From contig NC_092628.1 in the NCBI RefSeq assembly GCF_039555335.1, positions 59,817,547 to 59,881,546 of the forward strand: a stretch of DNA of 64,000 bases. Reading direction: 5' to 3'. The DNA is from Amphiura filiformis. Taxonomy: Eukaryota; Echinodermata; Ophiuroidea; Amphilepidida; Amphiuridae. The notes under the pieces are model-generated. The model did no database searches, was not told the DNA's origin, and saw only the letters and a program-made list of their open reading frames with translations. The position numbers were made by a program, and so were the translations under genes. How positions within the stretch are numbered: position 1 is the first letter of the stretch; every line of letters begins with the position of its first letter. Of the stretch, positions 1 to 11,259 are shown one piece after another.

Positions 1-142
1 TTAGCGGCCACAACGCATAAAGAGACGAACGGGAATCGGACCCAAAATCCCACCGAATCTTCTGCCGGACTGGTGATTTTTCCACCGAATAAAATATTTT
101 TGTATTCGGTGATGTACGTTGATCCAGTCCGTCGTAGTGTGA

Positions 143-679
143 CAGACCTATAAAGGTATCCCAGATAAGCGTATTTCTTTTTGGAATTGTATTGCTGATG
201 ACATGGACGACCCAAACTGGACAGAAATTCACTTACGAAATTATAAATGTACTATTGATACTCGCTTTCGAGCATTTTATTTCAAAGTTTTTCATAAATC
301 AATTGCTTTCAATGACTTCTTATTTAAAATCAAGAGAAAAGACTCTCCTAATTGCTGTTTCTGTGATAAATATCCTGAAACTATAGTTCACATCTTTTGT
401 GAGTGTAATGTAGTTATTCCTCTTTGGAAAGATATGGTTAAAATTATTAATCTTAATACCATTTCCAACTTTGACAAAATGTTTGGCATTCAGGATGATA
501 AATTTCTTACTTTTTTGTTTCTGTGTATTAAATATTATATTTATGTTACCAAATTCCAACATAAAAAGCCAAACTTTGCCAACTTTTTGGCTTTTATTAA
601 AACCATCAAAGAAACTGAATATAGTATTGCTAACAAGAGAAACAAACTCCCCATTCATTTAAAAAAAATGGAGGTTTGA
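143..679 (+). pseudogene. 3' end of a non-LTR retrotransposon ORF2 (zinc-binding tail), 5'-truncated
   Basis: The reading frame is open from about 143 (a TGA stop lies just upstream) to the TGA at 677-679. It opens with a Ile-Pro-Asp-Lys-Arg-Ile-Ser-Phe-Trp stretch and then a C-x2-C-x8-H-x4-C cluster followed a few residues later by a Leu-Trp pair. This cysteine-histidine layout is the zf-RVT-like tail that follows the reverse transcriptase domain in many LINE ORF2 proteins, where it is thought to bind nucleic acid. No polymerase or endonuclease domain precedes it, so this is a typical 5'-truncated copy. The methionine at 203 is internal and not a real start. The exact clade (CR1, L2 or another) cannot be told from this piece. 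The sequence after the stop is AT-rich and would be the element's 3' UTR. Confidence 0.6.
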
Positions 680-1030
680 CTTATGAATCTCGTTCTCTAA
701 TTGTGGTGTACACTTGAAAAATAATTGTTTCATTTTTGCATGGAATATAGGCCTACTTGTACATGTATCTATGCATTATGTATGCACATGATTCATTTGT
801 TTTTGGCTATGGTTCAGTTTCTTGAAAACTGAAAACTCAATTTGTTTGCTGCAACTGTATTTTGTGTGTGTGCGTGTGTGTGTGTGTGTTTGTTTGTTTT
901 TCTTAAAACCTAAAAAATCAGCCGTGTTTATTTTTGTTGTATAATGTCGGCTCAATAAACCACAGGCAGTAACACCATGGCTGTCGGAAAGAAAAAAAAA
1001 AGATACTGGTTTTTGCCAAATGTAGTACAA
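680..1030. other. LINE 3' flank with a TG microsatellite
   Basis: AT-rich sequence after the LINE stop codon. A short TG-rich dinucleotide tract lies at about 862-898. No open frame or motif of note was seen. Confidence 0.4.
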
Positions 1031-2811
1031 GGGTCAGTCCATGTCAAAACAGACTGAGTGTACACCCACCCTCTTGGATTATGCTCTCCTTTGGCTCAGG
1101 GGTACCTTTCATGGACCCCTAGGTGAGGTCACAAGAAAAAAATTCAAATTCAATTTCGTTTCCGAATGGCTGGCCATCTAAGTTTGGCGACCTTGACCAA
1201 AATTGGGAATTTAAGGTGTCCAAATGACAAAGCGCTCTCTTTGAGAGGCATTTTCTTCTTAATTAAATCAGTTGTGACCCTCTTTTGAATGTGGTCACTC
1301 ACTGGCTGTGTCTGAAATGCCTAATGCCAAAAAGATTGATTTCGGAATTTCGTTGGGATTTCAGAGGGGGTCAAAATCAGCACTTCATACTGTTCAATCA
1401 AATTATCTTTGATTTTGAAGGACCCATGATAATGCCACAGTGCACTTATAGGTCCTAATTATGTTCAGAATGGATTAACCATGTGCCAATGTCTATGAGC
1501 AATTCAAAAAAGAGACATTTCTAGACACCCTACAGAATTTTAGGCCCCCTAAAGTGGTTCAGCCACAAATGGCGCATAAAATCGGCAAATTTTGACACCT
1601 AATAACCTTAGGTGTACACCAGATATGAATTTCTAGTCTTTTGCATCTGAAAGAATGTAGTCTAATGTTACTAGGAACATAAGATTTGTTTTGTATTTTT
1701 TGTGTTTTGATACTTTCAAAAAGGTCATTGACCTGTGAACATTTTTCGTCATAGCGCCCTCCTGAAAGGTCTGACACATAACAAACTATACATTTTTGGA
1801 ATCCTCATGACCATACGAGTAATTTGATATATTACTTGACATAATTGGGAGCATTCTGAAAATTTGACCCGCATAACCTGTACTTTGCATGTGCATCGTT
1901 GCCAGGAAGTGCATTTTGACCCCTTAAAAATCCATACAGAGGATTAGAAAGTAGTTTTTTCTTATTACTTGACTCAAGAGCAACTTGAAATATCAGGATA
2001 AATAATACAAATGGCTATAAAGTGATCAAAAATATAAAAAATATCATACTAAAATTGGCATTTTGTACCGTATCCTGTATGCATGGTATGTTAGGCAAAA
2101 ATGACTATTTTTGAAAGCGTCAACTTAATACTAAAACACAAAAAATACAAAACAAATCTTATGTTCCTAATAACATTAAACTACATTCTTTCAGATGCAA
2201 AAGACTAGAAATTCATATCTGGTGTACACCTAAAGTTATTAGGGGTCAAAATTTGCCGACTTTAAGTGCCATTTGTGGCTGAACCACTTTAGGGGTGGCC
2301 TAAAATTCTGTAGGGTCTAGAAATTTCTCTTTTTTTAATTGCTCATAGACATTGGCATATGGTTAATCCATTCTGAACATAATTAGGACCTATAAGTGCA
2401 CTGTGACATTATCATGGGTCCTTCAAAATCAAGATAATTTGATTGAACAGTACGAAGTGCTGATTTTGACCCCCTCTGAAATCCCAACGAAATTCCGAAA
2501 TCTATCTTTTTTGGCATTAGGTATTTCAGACACAGCCAGTGAGTGACCACATGTAAAAAGAGGATCACAACTGATTTAATTAAGAAGAAAATGCCTCTCA
2601 AAGAGAGCACTTTGTCATTTGGACCCCTTAAATTCACAATTTTGGTCGAGGTCGCCAAACTTTGATTGCCCGCCATTCGCAAACGAAATGGAATTTGACT
2701 TTTTTTCTTGTGCCCTCACCTAGGGATCCATGAAAGGTACCCCTGAGCCAAAGGAGAGCAAAATCCAAGAGGGTGGGTGTACACTCAATCTGTTTCGACA
2801 TGGACTGACCC
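1031..2811. mobile_element. Long-TIR foldback element A (about 720-bp inverted arms)
   Basis: The left arm (1031 to about 1752) is the reverse complement of the right arm (about 2098 to 2811). The outer tips are GGGTCAGTCC and GGACTGACCC. The arms match over their whole length with scattered mismatches and small indels, leaving a unique centre of about 345 bp. The tips are flanked by a 4-bp direct repeat ACAA (1027-1030 and 2812-2815), a plausible target duplication. Short open frames in the arms are shadows; no transposase was found. This is a non-autonomous foldback DNA transposon of uncertain superfamily. Confidence 0.8.
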
Positions 2812-2934
2812 ACAAATATTCAATTGCAATGCCGTATCTGTCTGTAGCCATCGGTTTTGGTGTTTACTGAAAAACCTGCTTCATCCAAAATATAACACTG
2901 TACACAAAATTACGGTGTACCATGAGGGACATGA

Positions 2935-3565
2935 AAACTTCAATCAGGTTTTTGCAAACTTCAATCAGTTTTTGCAAACTTCAATCAGTTTTTTCAATCA
3001 GTTTTTGCAAACTTCAATCAGTTTTTGCAAACTTCAATCAGTTTTTGCAAACTTCAATCAGTTTTTGCAAACTTCAATCAGTTTTGCAAACTTCAATCAG
3101 TTTTTGCAAACTTCAATCAGTTTTGCAAACTTCAATCAGTTTTGCAAACTTCAATCAGTTTTTGCAAACTTCAATCAGTTTTTGCAAACTTCATCAGTTT
3201 TTGCAAACTTAAATCAGTTTTTGCAAACTTCAACCAGTTTCTGCAAACTTCAATCAGTTTCTGCAAACTTCAAACACTTTTCGCAAACTTCAATTGTTTT
3301 TGCTAACTACAGTCAGTTTTTTGCAAACTTAAATTGTTTTCGCTAACTTCAAACACTTTTCGCTAACTTCAATTGTTTTTGGTAACTTCAGTCAGTTTTT
3401 GCTAACTTCAATTGTTTTCGCTAACTTCAAACACTTTTCGCTAACTTCAATTGTTTTTGGTAACTTCAATCACTTTTTGCTAACTTCGATTGTTTTTGCT
3501 AACTTCGATTGTTTTTGCTAACTTCAATTGTTTTTGTTAACTTCAATTGTTTGTGCTAACTTTAA
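2935..3565 (+). repeat. Minisatellite, about 20-bp unit, left arm of element B
   Basis: The unit is caaacttcaatcagtttttg with 4 or 5 Ts at the end. It is near-perfect to about 3260 and then grades into a second type, ctaacttcaattgtttttg, to about 3565. The gradual shift outside-to-inside indicates decay or a second repeat class. The frames reading Gln-Thr-Ser-Ile-Ser-Phe are artefacts of the repeat. Confidence 0.9.
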
Positions 3566-3569
3566 TCAC

Positions 3570-4435
3570 CGGCGCGGGCCGCGATAAGGGTATCAATTTC
3601 AAGCTTTTTGCAAAAAATGGTACCCTTTTTAAGCCACTTACGCCTACAAGTCGGCATAAAGGGTATTGATTTTCATGTTTTGTCGGAAGTCGTTTTCCAA
3701 AAAGCCTGTACAGGAGCCCGAGTATTTAAGTCTACTTTATTGTATCAGTGAAAAGGGTGTACATATTTTCAGTTGATCAGTGAAAAGGGTTCCTACTTTG
3801 CTCCAAGGTCAGTAAGGGTTCATTTTTTTCACACAATTAAGGGCGGTGTTTAGGTTTGGGAATATGAGGGGATGCTTGAGGATGACAACACATAATGGTA
3901 TGTGAGTGCCGTGGGGGGGGTCTCACTGGCGTAACCAGACATTTTCATGGGGGGTATGCAGGAGCACGAGTACTGACATTGATGGGGTGGAAACTACATA
4001 AGCTACATTGAAGTTACTTACTTTGTTGGGGGCATGGCTTCTGAGTGTAAATGCCCCTTTCTGGTTCTTGCCACTATGGCCGGATCTAGGGTCCAGTGGT
4101 GTTGGAAGGGGGAAGGGTGATGTGGGGGAAGGCCCATAACCAGGGGCTGGGCGGACGCACCCCAAATGCCCCAAAAGGCCTCCCGTTTTTACCCAAACAG
4201 TGTCCAAAATGCGACCCCCTAGTCCAAAATTTTTGAAAAAAGTCCACTTTTTCAAAATCAGCCCCCCCCCCGATTACGGGTCTGGGGCCGGGGTATGGGG
4301 AGCACCGTCAGGACAGAAACTTTACCTGGTTTCATTTGGGGGGGGGGTGTGGGGGCATGGCTACCAAATACACCCTGACCCATTCCCCTATGCGCGCTAC
4401 TCAGTTGCGATGCCATGGGGGATTCCCCCAGACAG
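3570..4435. other. Unique centre of element B, with G-rich tracts
   Basis: Low-copy sequence between the two minisatellite arms. It contains several G/C homopolymer runs (about 3914, 4261, 4339) and a phrase 'cactggcgtaacc' near 3925 of the kind seen at the ends of other repeats in the window. Open frames here are short and unconvincing. Confidence 0.4.
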
Positions 4436-4437
4436 AA

Positions 4438-4735
4438 CAGTTTGAAGTTAGCGAAAAAAAGGGTTTGAAGTTTGCAAAAACTGATTGAAGTTTGCAAAAA
4501 CTGATTGAAGTTTGCAAAACTGATTGAAGTTTGCAAAACTGATTGAAGTTTGCAAAACTGATTGAAGTTTGCAAAACTGATTGAAGTTTGCAAAACTGAT
4601 TGAAGTTTGCAAAACTGATTGAAGTTTGCAAAACTGATTGAAGTTTGCAAAAACTGATTGAAGTTTGCAAAAACTGATTGAAGTTTGCAAAAACTGATTG
4701 AAGTTTGCATAAACCTGATTGAAGTTTTCATGTCC
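4438..4735 (-). repeat. Minisatellite, about 20-bp unit, right arm of element B
   Basis: About 14 copies of caaaaactgattgaagtttg, the exact reverse complement of the left-arm unit. Copies are nearly identical, more homogeneous than the inner half of the left arm. Confidence 0.9.
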
Positions 4736-4789
4736 TCTATGGTACACCGTACAAAATATTATATCTTCTTGAAATGACCAGAATTGTCT

Positions 4790-5160
4790 AGTTTTTAGCT
4801 CAATTTGCAAGCAAATTGTAGCTATAGCCATGATCCGTATTTCTCTATGTTTTTTACTTTCTCTTGCTACATCGTTTGAGTAATGGAGCTGGTAATTTGA
4901 GGGAGCGATCTTTGCATGATTGTTACTTATTTAGCTAGAAAAATTCGGACCGGAAGTGTGATTTTTGGAGCATTTTGTTATGAAAATTTGTATAAAATTT
5001 CAGAGAATAGTCTCCTTTGCAGACTGTTTGTCGTGCTGATCATATTACAAACACTGTACAAACTCCTTGATCTGGCAATGCTGTTGCATTTTGTAAAAGA
5101 GATGATGCATTTAATTGCTTCAATGTTTGCTTTTCAGGGTTGCCATAGATATCGCACCAA
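4790..5160. repeat. Dispersed repeat R1, copy 1
   Basis: The reverse complement of this stretch recurs at about 29170-29520 with moderate divergence, including the blocks around the tttgtaaaagag and gatgtagcaagag motifs. The family is unidentified. Both copies include a short phrase of the 'cagggttgcc' type close to one end. Confidence 0.6.
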
Positions 5161-5513
5161 GGCCAACTAATAACTCAGTGGTTCTACTATGTGCTAAGAT
5201 GTGTAATATTTCCAATTGGGAGGTTTTGGAAGGACCAGTAAACAACTATAAAGGCTTAGCAGTCATAAAATACTGAGTAAATAAACTGAGAGCTAATTAA
5301 ATACCCTTAATTAGACCAGGCAAACATGTTGGGAAAGTTGAAATGATATGGAGAAGGTCTTATCTGGCAGCAATAGCTACCCTATAGACATTTGACCTTT
5401 TCTGCATTCTATATTGTATATAATCTTAAAAATAAAGCACCTGACAGCTATTGCATTTAAACCCTAGATATGTGTTTTTGCAATTTTTTGTATAAGATAT
5501 AAAGTACACATTA

Positions 5514-6116
5514 GGCTGAGTTCACATAGAAGTATACGGTATACGCTATACGAAATACGCTCATTCGATCAGGCTGAGTTCATATAGGAGTAGGCCTATA
5601 CTATGTGAACTCAGCCTGATCGAATGAGCGTATTTCGTATAGCGAATAGCGAGTATGTCAGTTTACCCATTTTCTTCGTCTTATCAAATGCTTGTAACTT
5701 TACGTCTTGAGGTCACATTGCATTCAATGAGGTGTCATAATGTGCAGAATTAGATAGTGCATCTATTAAAAAAATGAATTTACCCACATATGGTTTAGGT
5801 CTTTAAAATTTGGACGGTATACGCTGCACTAAAATCGCACACGCGCGATTCCCACTATACTATGCTAAACGCAGGTATACGGCCTTTTCGAATAGCTCTT
5901 ATGTGACCCGGTACTATGAAATTACCTTGCTCGATTTAAGCTATACGCGTACACCTGCAAAACGTGCACCGTATACCCGAATAGTATACTTCTATGTGAT
6001 CGTAGCCTTATGTGACCCGGTACTATGAAATTGCCTTGCTCGATTTAAGCTATACGCGTGCACCTACAAAACGTGCACCGTATACCCGAATAGTATACTT
6101 CTATGTGAACGCAGCC
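5514..6116. mobile_element. PIF/Harbinger-like MITE with TTA target duplication
   Basis: The inverted ends are GGCTGAGTTCACATAGAAGT and, read inward from the right, GGCTGCGTTCACATAGAAGT. Both are bordered by TTA (5511-5513 and 6117-6119), as expected for the TWA target preference of PIF/Harbinger elements. The interior is full of short permutations of tatacg and gtatac words. It also holds a palindrome at about 5541-5645 and a 109-bp tandem duplication. Confidence 0.7.
5541..5645. repeat. Internal palindrome, arms about 45 bp
   Basis: The arm ending in ctgagttcatatag is followed, after a 13-base loop, by its reverse complement ctatgtgaactcag and onward through the gcgtatttcgtatag block. A long hairpin would form in single-stranded DNA or RNA. 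Confidence 0.8.
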
Positions 6117-6118
6117 TT
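5901..6118 (+). repeat. Two-copy tandem duplication, 109-bp unit
   Basis: 5901-6009 and 6010-6118 are nearly identical, each starting atgtgacccggtactatgaa. The second copy ends at the right TIR of the Harbinger-like element, so the duplication copied part of the terminus. Confidence 0.9.
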
Positions 6119-6232
6119 AGGGGTTTAGGGCACGAAAACCCTATCTGCAATAGCTGCCAGGTGTAAAATGTGTACAATATAGAATGCAGAAATTACCCAA
6201 ATGTCTATGGGGCAGCTATCACTGCAAACCCA

Positions 6233-7685
6233 GAATGTCTAAATTCAGCAAAACTTCTAGTATTGGAGATTAGATATATGAATAGAGTATTAGCATTTGT
6301 TAAACTGATACTGGACAAAACAATTAGGCCTATAGACACATTCATGGTCTGCTAGCTCCCAATTTACCAGCCGGTCAGCCCAAATGTTTTGTTTTACACT
6401 TTTTCTGAAGATCACCAACTATTATTCAATGTTGATTGTTTACAACTATATGTAAAATTACTGTTCAAATAATACTATTAATAACATCACCATTTAAATC
6501 CATGCTTATTAGCAATTCACTGAACTGGAAATCGCTCCTTTGCAATGATTTATTAGAGCCCATCATTAAATGATAGGCCTACCCATGTTTGCTTCTTATT
6601 CCAGAACCACACATGTGTAAAATGCACCCTATGCTGTTTTGGGCTTATTTTAGTGCCTAATTTTGAGTCTATTTATCAGACTACATTTGAGGTCTGATCT
6701 AGTGGTCTTCTCTGGATTCGAGGTATACTCCCCAAATAGTGGTCCAAATTTGTGCCTATATTTAGTCCCGGTATTTAGTAATTAATCACTCATTGTTACT
6801 GCCAAACCAATTCTAGATGTTTTGCTGAAATATAGGCACTTTGGGTTTGCAGTGTATGGTCCTAAACCCTCAATATAATTGTTTCTAGTTTTCCTTCTCA
6901 CCCAGATGTTTGTCTCCAAGATAACATTATTGTTATCTTATTGACTATGCAGCTCGTAAAAATTTGGCCCTGGTTTATATTAAGGTGAGACAGGTGTAAT
7001 TTGTTTGTGTGTGAAGATCATAGAAATTCAAAACTTGGTACAAATTAACTGATATAAACAAAAAATACTTTAACTCAAATGTTAAGCATATTAATTAGCT
7101 AATTTGCATATTTAATTAGAGAAAATTCTGCAAACTAAAAAAATGTAGCTCCACTATATAATGTTCTATCAAGATACATGAGGTGTCAAATTAAAGAACT
7201 TGCGAAGATATCATGGACCTCTATCTGCTAACATCAGGGTTTTGTGTTTTTGTAATAATGTATGTACCAAATTGTGTAAATTAATTTGACTAAATATTTC
7301 TATAAACATGATCAATGTCCCAGTTCAATTTGATTGTAGGTCCAAGCTCTAGGAAATAGTCTAAAAAATGTGTTTGAAAATAAAGAAAAACAAAGAAAAT
7401 AATAAAAACACATTGTTTTCAGAGCTTTTTTAAAATCCAAGTTGCATAAACATAATTTGTAATTTCTTAAATGTATTATCTAAAGTACATGTATGTACTA
7501 ATAATAAAAAAACACATTTTGATATAATGATGATTTCTGGGTTTCTATTAAACACCTGTACCACCATAATTATATTCTATAAAGGTATTAAACATGTAAA
7601 AAGGCATGTTCAGACGCTTAAATGTGGGTACTAATTGGCGTAAATTTACACCAGAATTTACTCAACTTCACTTGACACATGCTTA
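6233..7685. other. No gene seen; AT-rich intergenic sequence
   Basis: Stop-rich in all frames, with no recognisable exon, RNA gene or clear repeat boundary. A TA-rich stretch at about 7080-7130 resembles, weakly, a stretch at about 57010-57060. Confidence 0.4.
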
Positions 7686-7779
7686 GGGAGTGTTCATAAA
7701 TACTTTGGTGGGAGGGGTTGGAAAAGTTGGAACCTCGGACGTCAAAAATATTTTGAAACCAAAAATATATATCATTGAC

Positions 7780-7877
7780 AGTGGCATAGATTTCTTTTTG
7801 ACATTGGGGTTGGAGAAAATTTCTTGAAGTCCAGTGAATCCAGCACCTTTTGGTGACAAAATAAGTTTATAGTACAA
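7780..7877 (+). repeat. Dispersed repeat R2, copy 1
   Basis: A stretch of about 100 bp starting agtggcatagatttcttttt and passing through gaaaatttcttgaagt and gaatccagcacc. It recurs at 36537-36645 and 36866-36980 in the same orientation. The upstream 'gggagtgttcataaatactt' phrase at about 7686 resembles the tip of the element at 60530. The minus-strand open frame across it is a shadow. Confidence 0.6.
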
Positions 7878-8039
7878 ATTCTTGTTATTCATTGTTTCTA
7901 TTTAGGTAAATGCGCAGTCCATAATAATAATGCTGAATATGGTAACCGACAATAAGTTGTGATATTATGCACCTACAATACCATGATGCCAGTAACATAA
8001 TTATATATTATTAGTTCCAATGACATGCCTATATATCCA

Positions 8040-8076
8040 GAAACAATTGAGCTACAGCACCATTGGTGCTCTTGTA
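8040..8076 (+). repeat. Hairpin end, AGCACCA-TGGTGCT type (candidate Helentron-like 3' end)
   Basis: A 15-base hairpin with 7-bp stem, AGCACCATTGGTGCT (8056-8070), is preceded by gagctac and followed by cttgta. The same block occurs on the opposite strand at 27338-27366. A hairpin near the 3' terminus is a Helitron/Helentron hallmark; the 5' end of this copy could not be found. Confidence 0.4.
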
Positions 8077-8329
8077 TGACCTGTGGGCGAGCAAGACCCA
8101 GGCTCTGCCGTAGCTAGGATTTATTTTGGGGTGCAGGTGGATAAGTGGACCTTTTATTAATTTTCCCTTCAATTTTCCCTTTTTTTCTTCAAATAAGGGC
8201 TTATTTTCAAGGTATTTTACAGCAAAAACTGACCTAGACGGACCTTTTTCATATTGGCATTTGTGTGGGGGAGGGTACGTCTCACCCCTAGCTATGGGCC
8301 TGGCTAGACCATCTCAAATGGGGTAATTA

Positions 8330-9340
8330 TATGCTCATTGACAGATAATTGGAGAAGATAGGTGAACTAACATGTACAGAATATGTCTGCACTTCCCATA
8401 ACATTAAATCTCAACATTAAGCCCAAAAAATTGCTGTGTTACCCTCCATTGACCGACCCTAAATCCTGAAAAATCAGGGTCGCAATTTATTTATTTCATT
8501 TTTTTGAATGATTTTTACAGATTAAAAAAAAAAAAAAAAAATTTCACTTAAAATTAATATTTTATTGAAAGACTAATCTTGAATTGATTATCTAACATGT
8601 CTAACAGGTATCCAGAAGTCAAAATTGACAAATGTTCCATAATTTAAGAAGCATTATGAGAGGATTTTTAAAAACTGATGGTTAAAAAAAATCCAACCCA
8701 CCAACCCAACTTTCCCACTTGAGGGCAACACAACAATTTTTTGGCCTTGAGATGCAAATCTTTGGCACATGTAGGTAGCCTCTATTATATCGGTCAAATT
8801 CGATTTGCATTAATTAGAGTGTTCAATATCATTTTTAAAACTGAAAGATTTTAATGACACATCATACATGTCATGAAAAAACACAATAAGCCAAGATTTA
8901 AATCATGCACATCATGATTTATTAGGATTATCATCATAATATTGAAGCAATTGATGACTAATAATCTCCTGATACAAAAACATGTTGTATTATTATGCCA
9001 TCATAAATAAATGGCTGGACTAACTGCCCATAGAACACAAGAGTCATATTAACATACATACACAGTACACATTTGACATTATCCACACACATATATTCCA
9101 TTTCAACAAGTTGGGCCCATTTGCAAGTTGAATGCAATAAGAAATGGTAAATGCAATATATCTGCCTTGCAATCAATTATAAATAGTTAATAATAATATT
9201 GTAAATTTCTTAATATTCAGCTGTTTTTGTGATAATTCCTTTGTCAACATTGTCAACAAAATAAATACACCCGAGAACAACATACCCACAATTTCAGATT
9301 ACCTATTGCCTCTTAGATACAGCTATAATTTATTGTATGC
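8330..9340. other. No gene seen; AT-rich sequence with an A homopolymer
   Basis: A run of A lies at about 8524-8541. Nothing else is recognisable; open frames are short and lack coding character. Confidence 0.4.
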
Positions 9341-9501
9341 GTAGTGGTAGTGGTAGGCTGTACAGCCCCAAAAAGGGTGATATTTCAAAAAGCTTAGGGT
9401 ACCAGCTGATTTGAAGCAGCTCAGCCTCCTGAGCATTTTGACACCAAGGCCTGCTACTCTAAGCTATGAAACATCTCCATTATACAGCCTACCACTGCTA
9501 C
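9341..9501. mobile_element. Short TIR element (MITE), about 160 bp
   Basis: GTAGTGGTAGTGGTAGGCTG at the left matches the reverse complement of the right end (acagcctaccactgctac). The complementarity continues inward through the aagcttaggg and ctaagct blocks, so most of the element folds on itself. No target duplication could be assigned with confidence. Confidence 0.6.
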
Positions 9502-9589
9502 TTTTTTAGTACTTACAAGTCTATGATACATTATTAATTTTATGAAATTTGCTGTCAACTGGGCTCAACTAGCACATAGACATAGAGGA

Positions 9590-9960
9590 GAGCGTGGCCT
9601 AGCGGTTAAGGCATAGGACTGTGAACCCAAGGGTCATGGGTTCGAATCCCAGGTCCGGCTCTTTGTGTCCTTGAGCAAGACACTTCACTCTACTTGCTTA
9701 GTGCTTCGGAGGGCACTTTAAGCTGTCGGTCCCGTGTACATGCATATTTTCTCACATTAATGTAGTGTGCACGTTAAAGAACGTCACAGGCTATTCGAAA
9801 AGAGCAGGGGATCATCCCGGTCATGTTGACTGTACTTCAAAATACACTCATCTACTCTAGGTTCCAGAGTAAAAAATAAGTACAGCTTGTCTGTACGCAG
9901 TGCGACAATACTCATACATATGAGGGAGGCACTTATAAGGAAGAAGAAGAAGAAGATATC
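9590..9960 (+). mobile_element. tRNA-derived SINE with a GAA-rich tail
   Basis: The head has RNA polymerase III promoter boxes: an A box (tggcctagcggttaaggc, about 9597) and a perfect B box GGTTCGAATCC (about 9640). The tRNA-like part is followed by a body that includes the phrase cttgagcaagacactt, found in many invertebrate SINEs. The element ends in aaggaagaagaagaagaag. It is transcribed by Pol III and moved by a partner LINE. Target duplications were not evident. Confidence 0.75.
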
Positions 9961-10118
9961 TCCCTGGATCTCACAAGGGAATGCAAAAAAGTTACCAATC
10001 TTCAAAATGTCATTAATCATAGGTGATGTGTTGATTTTTAAGTCTTACTTTCAACTTTTACTACTTGGCATCTTGCGCAAGTTAAATTGATTTGATCAAA
10101 CAAGACCAGGACTTTTAC

Positions 10119-10305
10119 CTATTCGCTACTTGCATGGTTCCGCCATTATGCACTCGAACTGGCAGCACACATGAATGCGAATTGAACCAGTCATATAACA
10201 ATCTGTGTAAGGTTACGTAATTCTTAATTTCATGTATGCTGCCAGTTCGAGGCTCTCCCCGCACATATTGCATAATGGCGGAACCATGCAATTAGCGAAT
10301 AATGA
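10119..10305. mobile_element. Small foldback element
   Basis: The left arm (about 10119-10180) contains gcatggttccgccattatgc and ctcgaactggcagc. The right arm (about 10226-10305) carries the reverse complement of both in order. The loop is about 45 bp. No clear target duplication. Confidence 0.65.
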
Positions 10306-10425
10306 GATGTCTGTAACTGTTCCGATGTTATAATTATGGTTGAAAAAAGATAAATCAGAGTTGACCAAATTTTAAATAAATGAAAGCCTATAGCAGGCCT
10401 CCAAGGCGAACAAGTGATAAAGAAT

Positions 10426-10806
10426 ACCATGCGCGTATTTTTGGGGGCTTTGGGGGCGCCAGCCCCCCGGGGTAAAAGCAGGGGGCGGCCAAAATGAAGG
10501 TGCGGTGGAAGAAGGGGCGGCAAAAACAGGGGCGGCAAAAACAAATGGGGGTGGCAAAAAGAATTAGTCAATACAAAAGGGCGGAAAAAATTTGGTAAAG
10601 CATAAAATTTTTTGAAAAAATGGTACTATACATCAAAATGTGCTGTTTTTAGGGCGCTAGTGCCTGAAACCCATTTTTTTTTTTTTTTCACTTTTTCAAA
10701 TGACCGAGAAGAAAATTGGGTCAACCTTTTCGGGCTGTTGAGGAAGGGGCGGCAAAATTGAATTTTCTTCAGCCCCCCGGGGTTGGGGCGGCCACGGTAC
10801 GCCACT
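10426..10806. repeat. Dispersed repeat R3, copy 1 (G/C-run rich, ends in cgccactg)
   Basis: Rich in ggggcggcaaaa phrases. The part from about 10430 to 10650 recurs in reverse complement at 35113-35292. The right end tacgccactg resembles the CAGTGGCG tips of hAT-like elements seen elsewhere in the window. The proline/alanine-rich minus-strand frames are shadows. Confidence 0.6.
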
Positions 10807-11075
10807 GAATACCTTGGAAAATTTGGAAGTTGACAAAGATCTGGGGTGCCAAGGCCAATACTGAAAAAGGGCAATCAATGGCTCATGCCCTGGTCTATAG
10901 TAACACACACACTGAACACCCACCACCACCAGTAGGTTGCATAAGGCTGGATAAGCTTGCTCATGATTTTACTGACAAATTTAGGATTTAATCAAATGAT
11001 GGACAAATTGCAATTCCTAGCGAATACAATGACTTGGTTCAAATCTGTTGAATTGTATGACAATTTGGTAACATA

Positions 11076-11252
11076 CAGTGGCAACTCGTTAACACGAACC
11101 CTGTTAACATGAAATTCCTGATAACAAGAAGTATGTTGTCAAGTCCCAAGCATATATGTGTCACATTATAAACTTGTTGGATAACAGGAAGTTCTGATAA
11201 CAAGTAGTAAAATGCCAAACCCCACAAACTTTGTGTTAACGAGTTGCCACTG
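11076..11252. mobile_element. Tc1/mariner- or pogo-like MITE, TA target
   Basis: The perfect inverted ends are CAGTGGCAACTCGTTAACAC and its complement. TA dinucleotides flank both sides (11074-11075 and 11253-11254), as for Tc1/mariner/pogo insertions. The 177-bp interior is made of repeated gataacaagaagt-type words in both orientations. Confidence 0.8.
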
Positions 11253-11259
11253 TATTTTG

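Larger units (their letters stand above)
2912..4750. mobile_element. TU-like foldback element B with minisatellite arms
   Basis: The tips ACGGTGTACC (2912-2921) and GGTACACCGT (4741-4750) are perfect inverted repeats. They continue inward as a 30-bp near-match that runs straight into tandem arrays of the same roughly 20-bp unit in opposite orientation. The flanks carry a 7-of-8 direct repeat, ACAAAATT on the left and ACAAAATA on the right. Foldback transposons whose long arms are tandem repeats are known from sea urchin (TU elements) and Drosophila (FB). The centre (about 3570-4435) has no convincing coding region. Confidence 0.75.
5341..6232. repeat. Outer inverted arms around the Harbinger-like element
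   Basis: The stretch at about 5365-5430 is the reverse complement of about 6165-6232 (motifs such as tagaatgcag and aatgtctatrgg). A shorter inner pair lies near 5448-5475 and 6126-6152. This suggests an older inverted-repeat element into which 5514-6116 was inserted. Confidence 0.5.

Noticed and set aside
2383-2682. A 99-codon frame in foldback element A as a transposase piece
   Set aside because: It lies in an inverted arm whose complementary copy does not maintain the frame, and it shows no transposase motif.
2935-3300. CRISPR-like direct repeats
   Set aside because: There are no unique spacers between the roughly 20-bp units, there are no cas genes, and the sequence is eukaryotic.
2777-4831. 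Frames rich in Gln-Thr-Ser-Ile-Ser-Phe
   Set aside because: All three frames of a 20-bp minisatellite stay open; the peptides are repeat artefacts.
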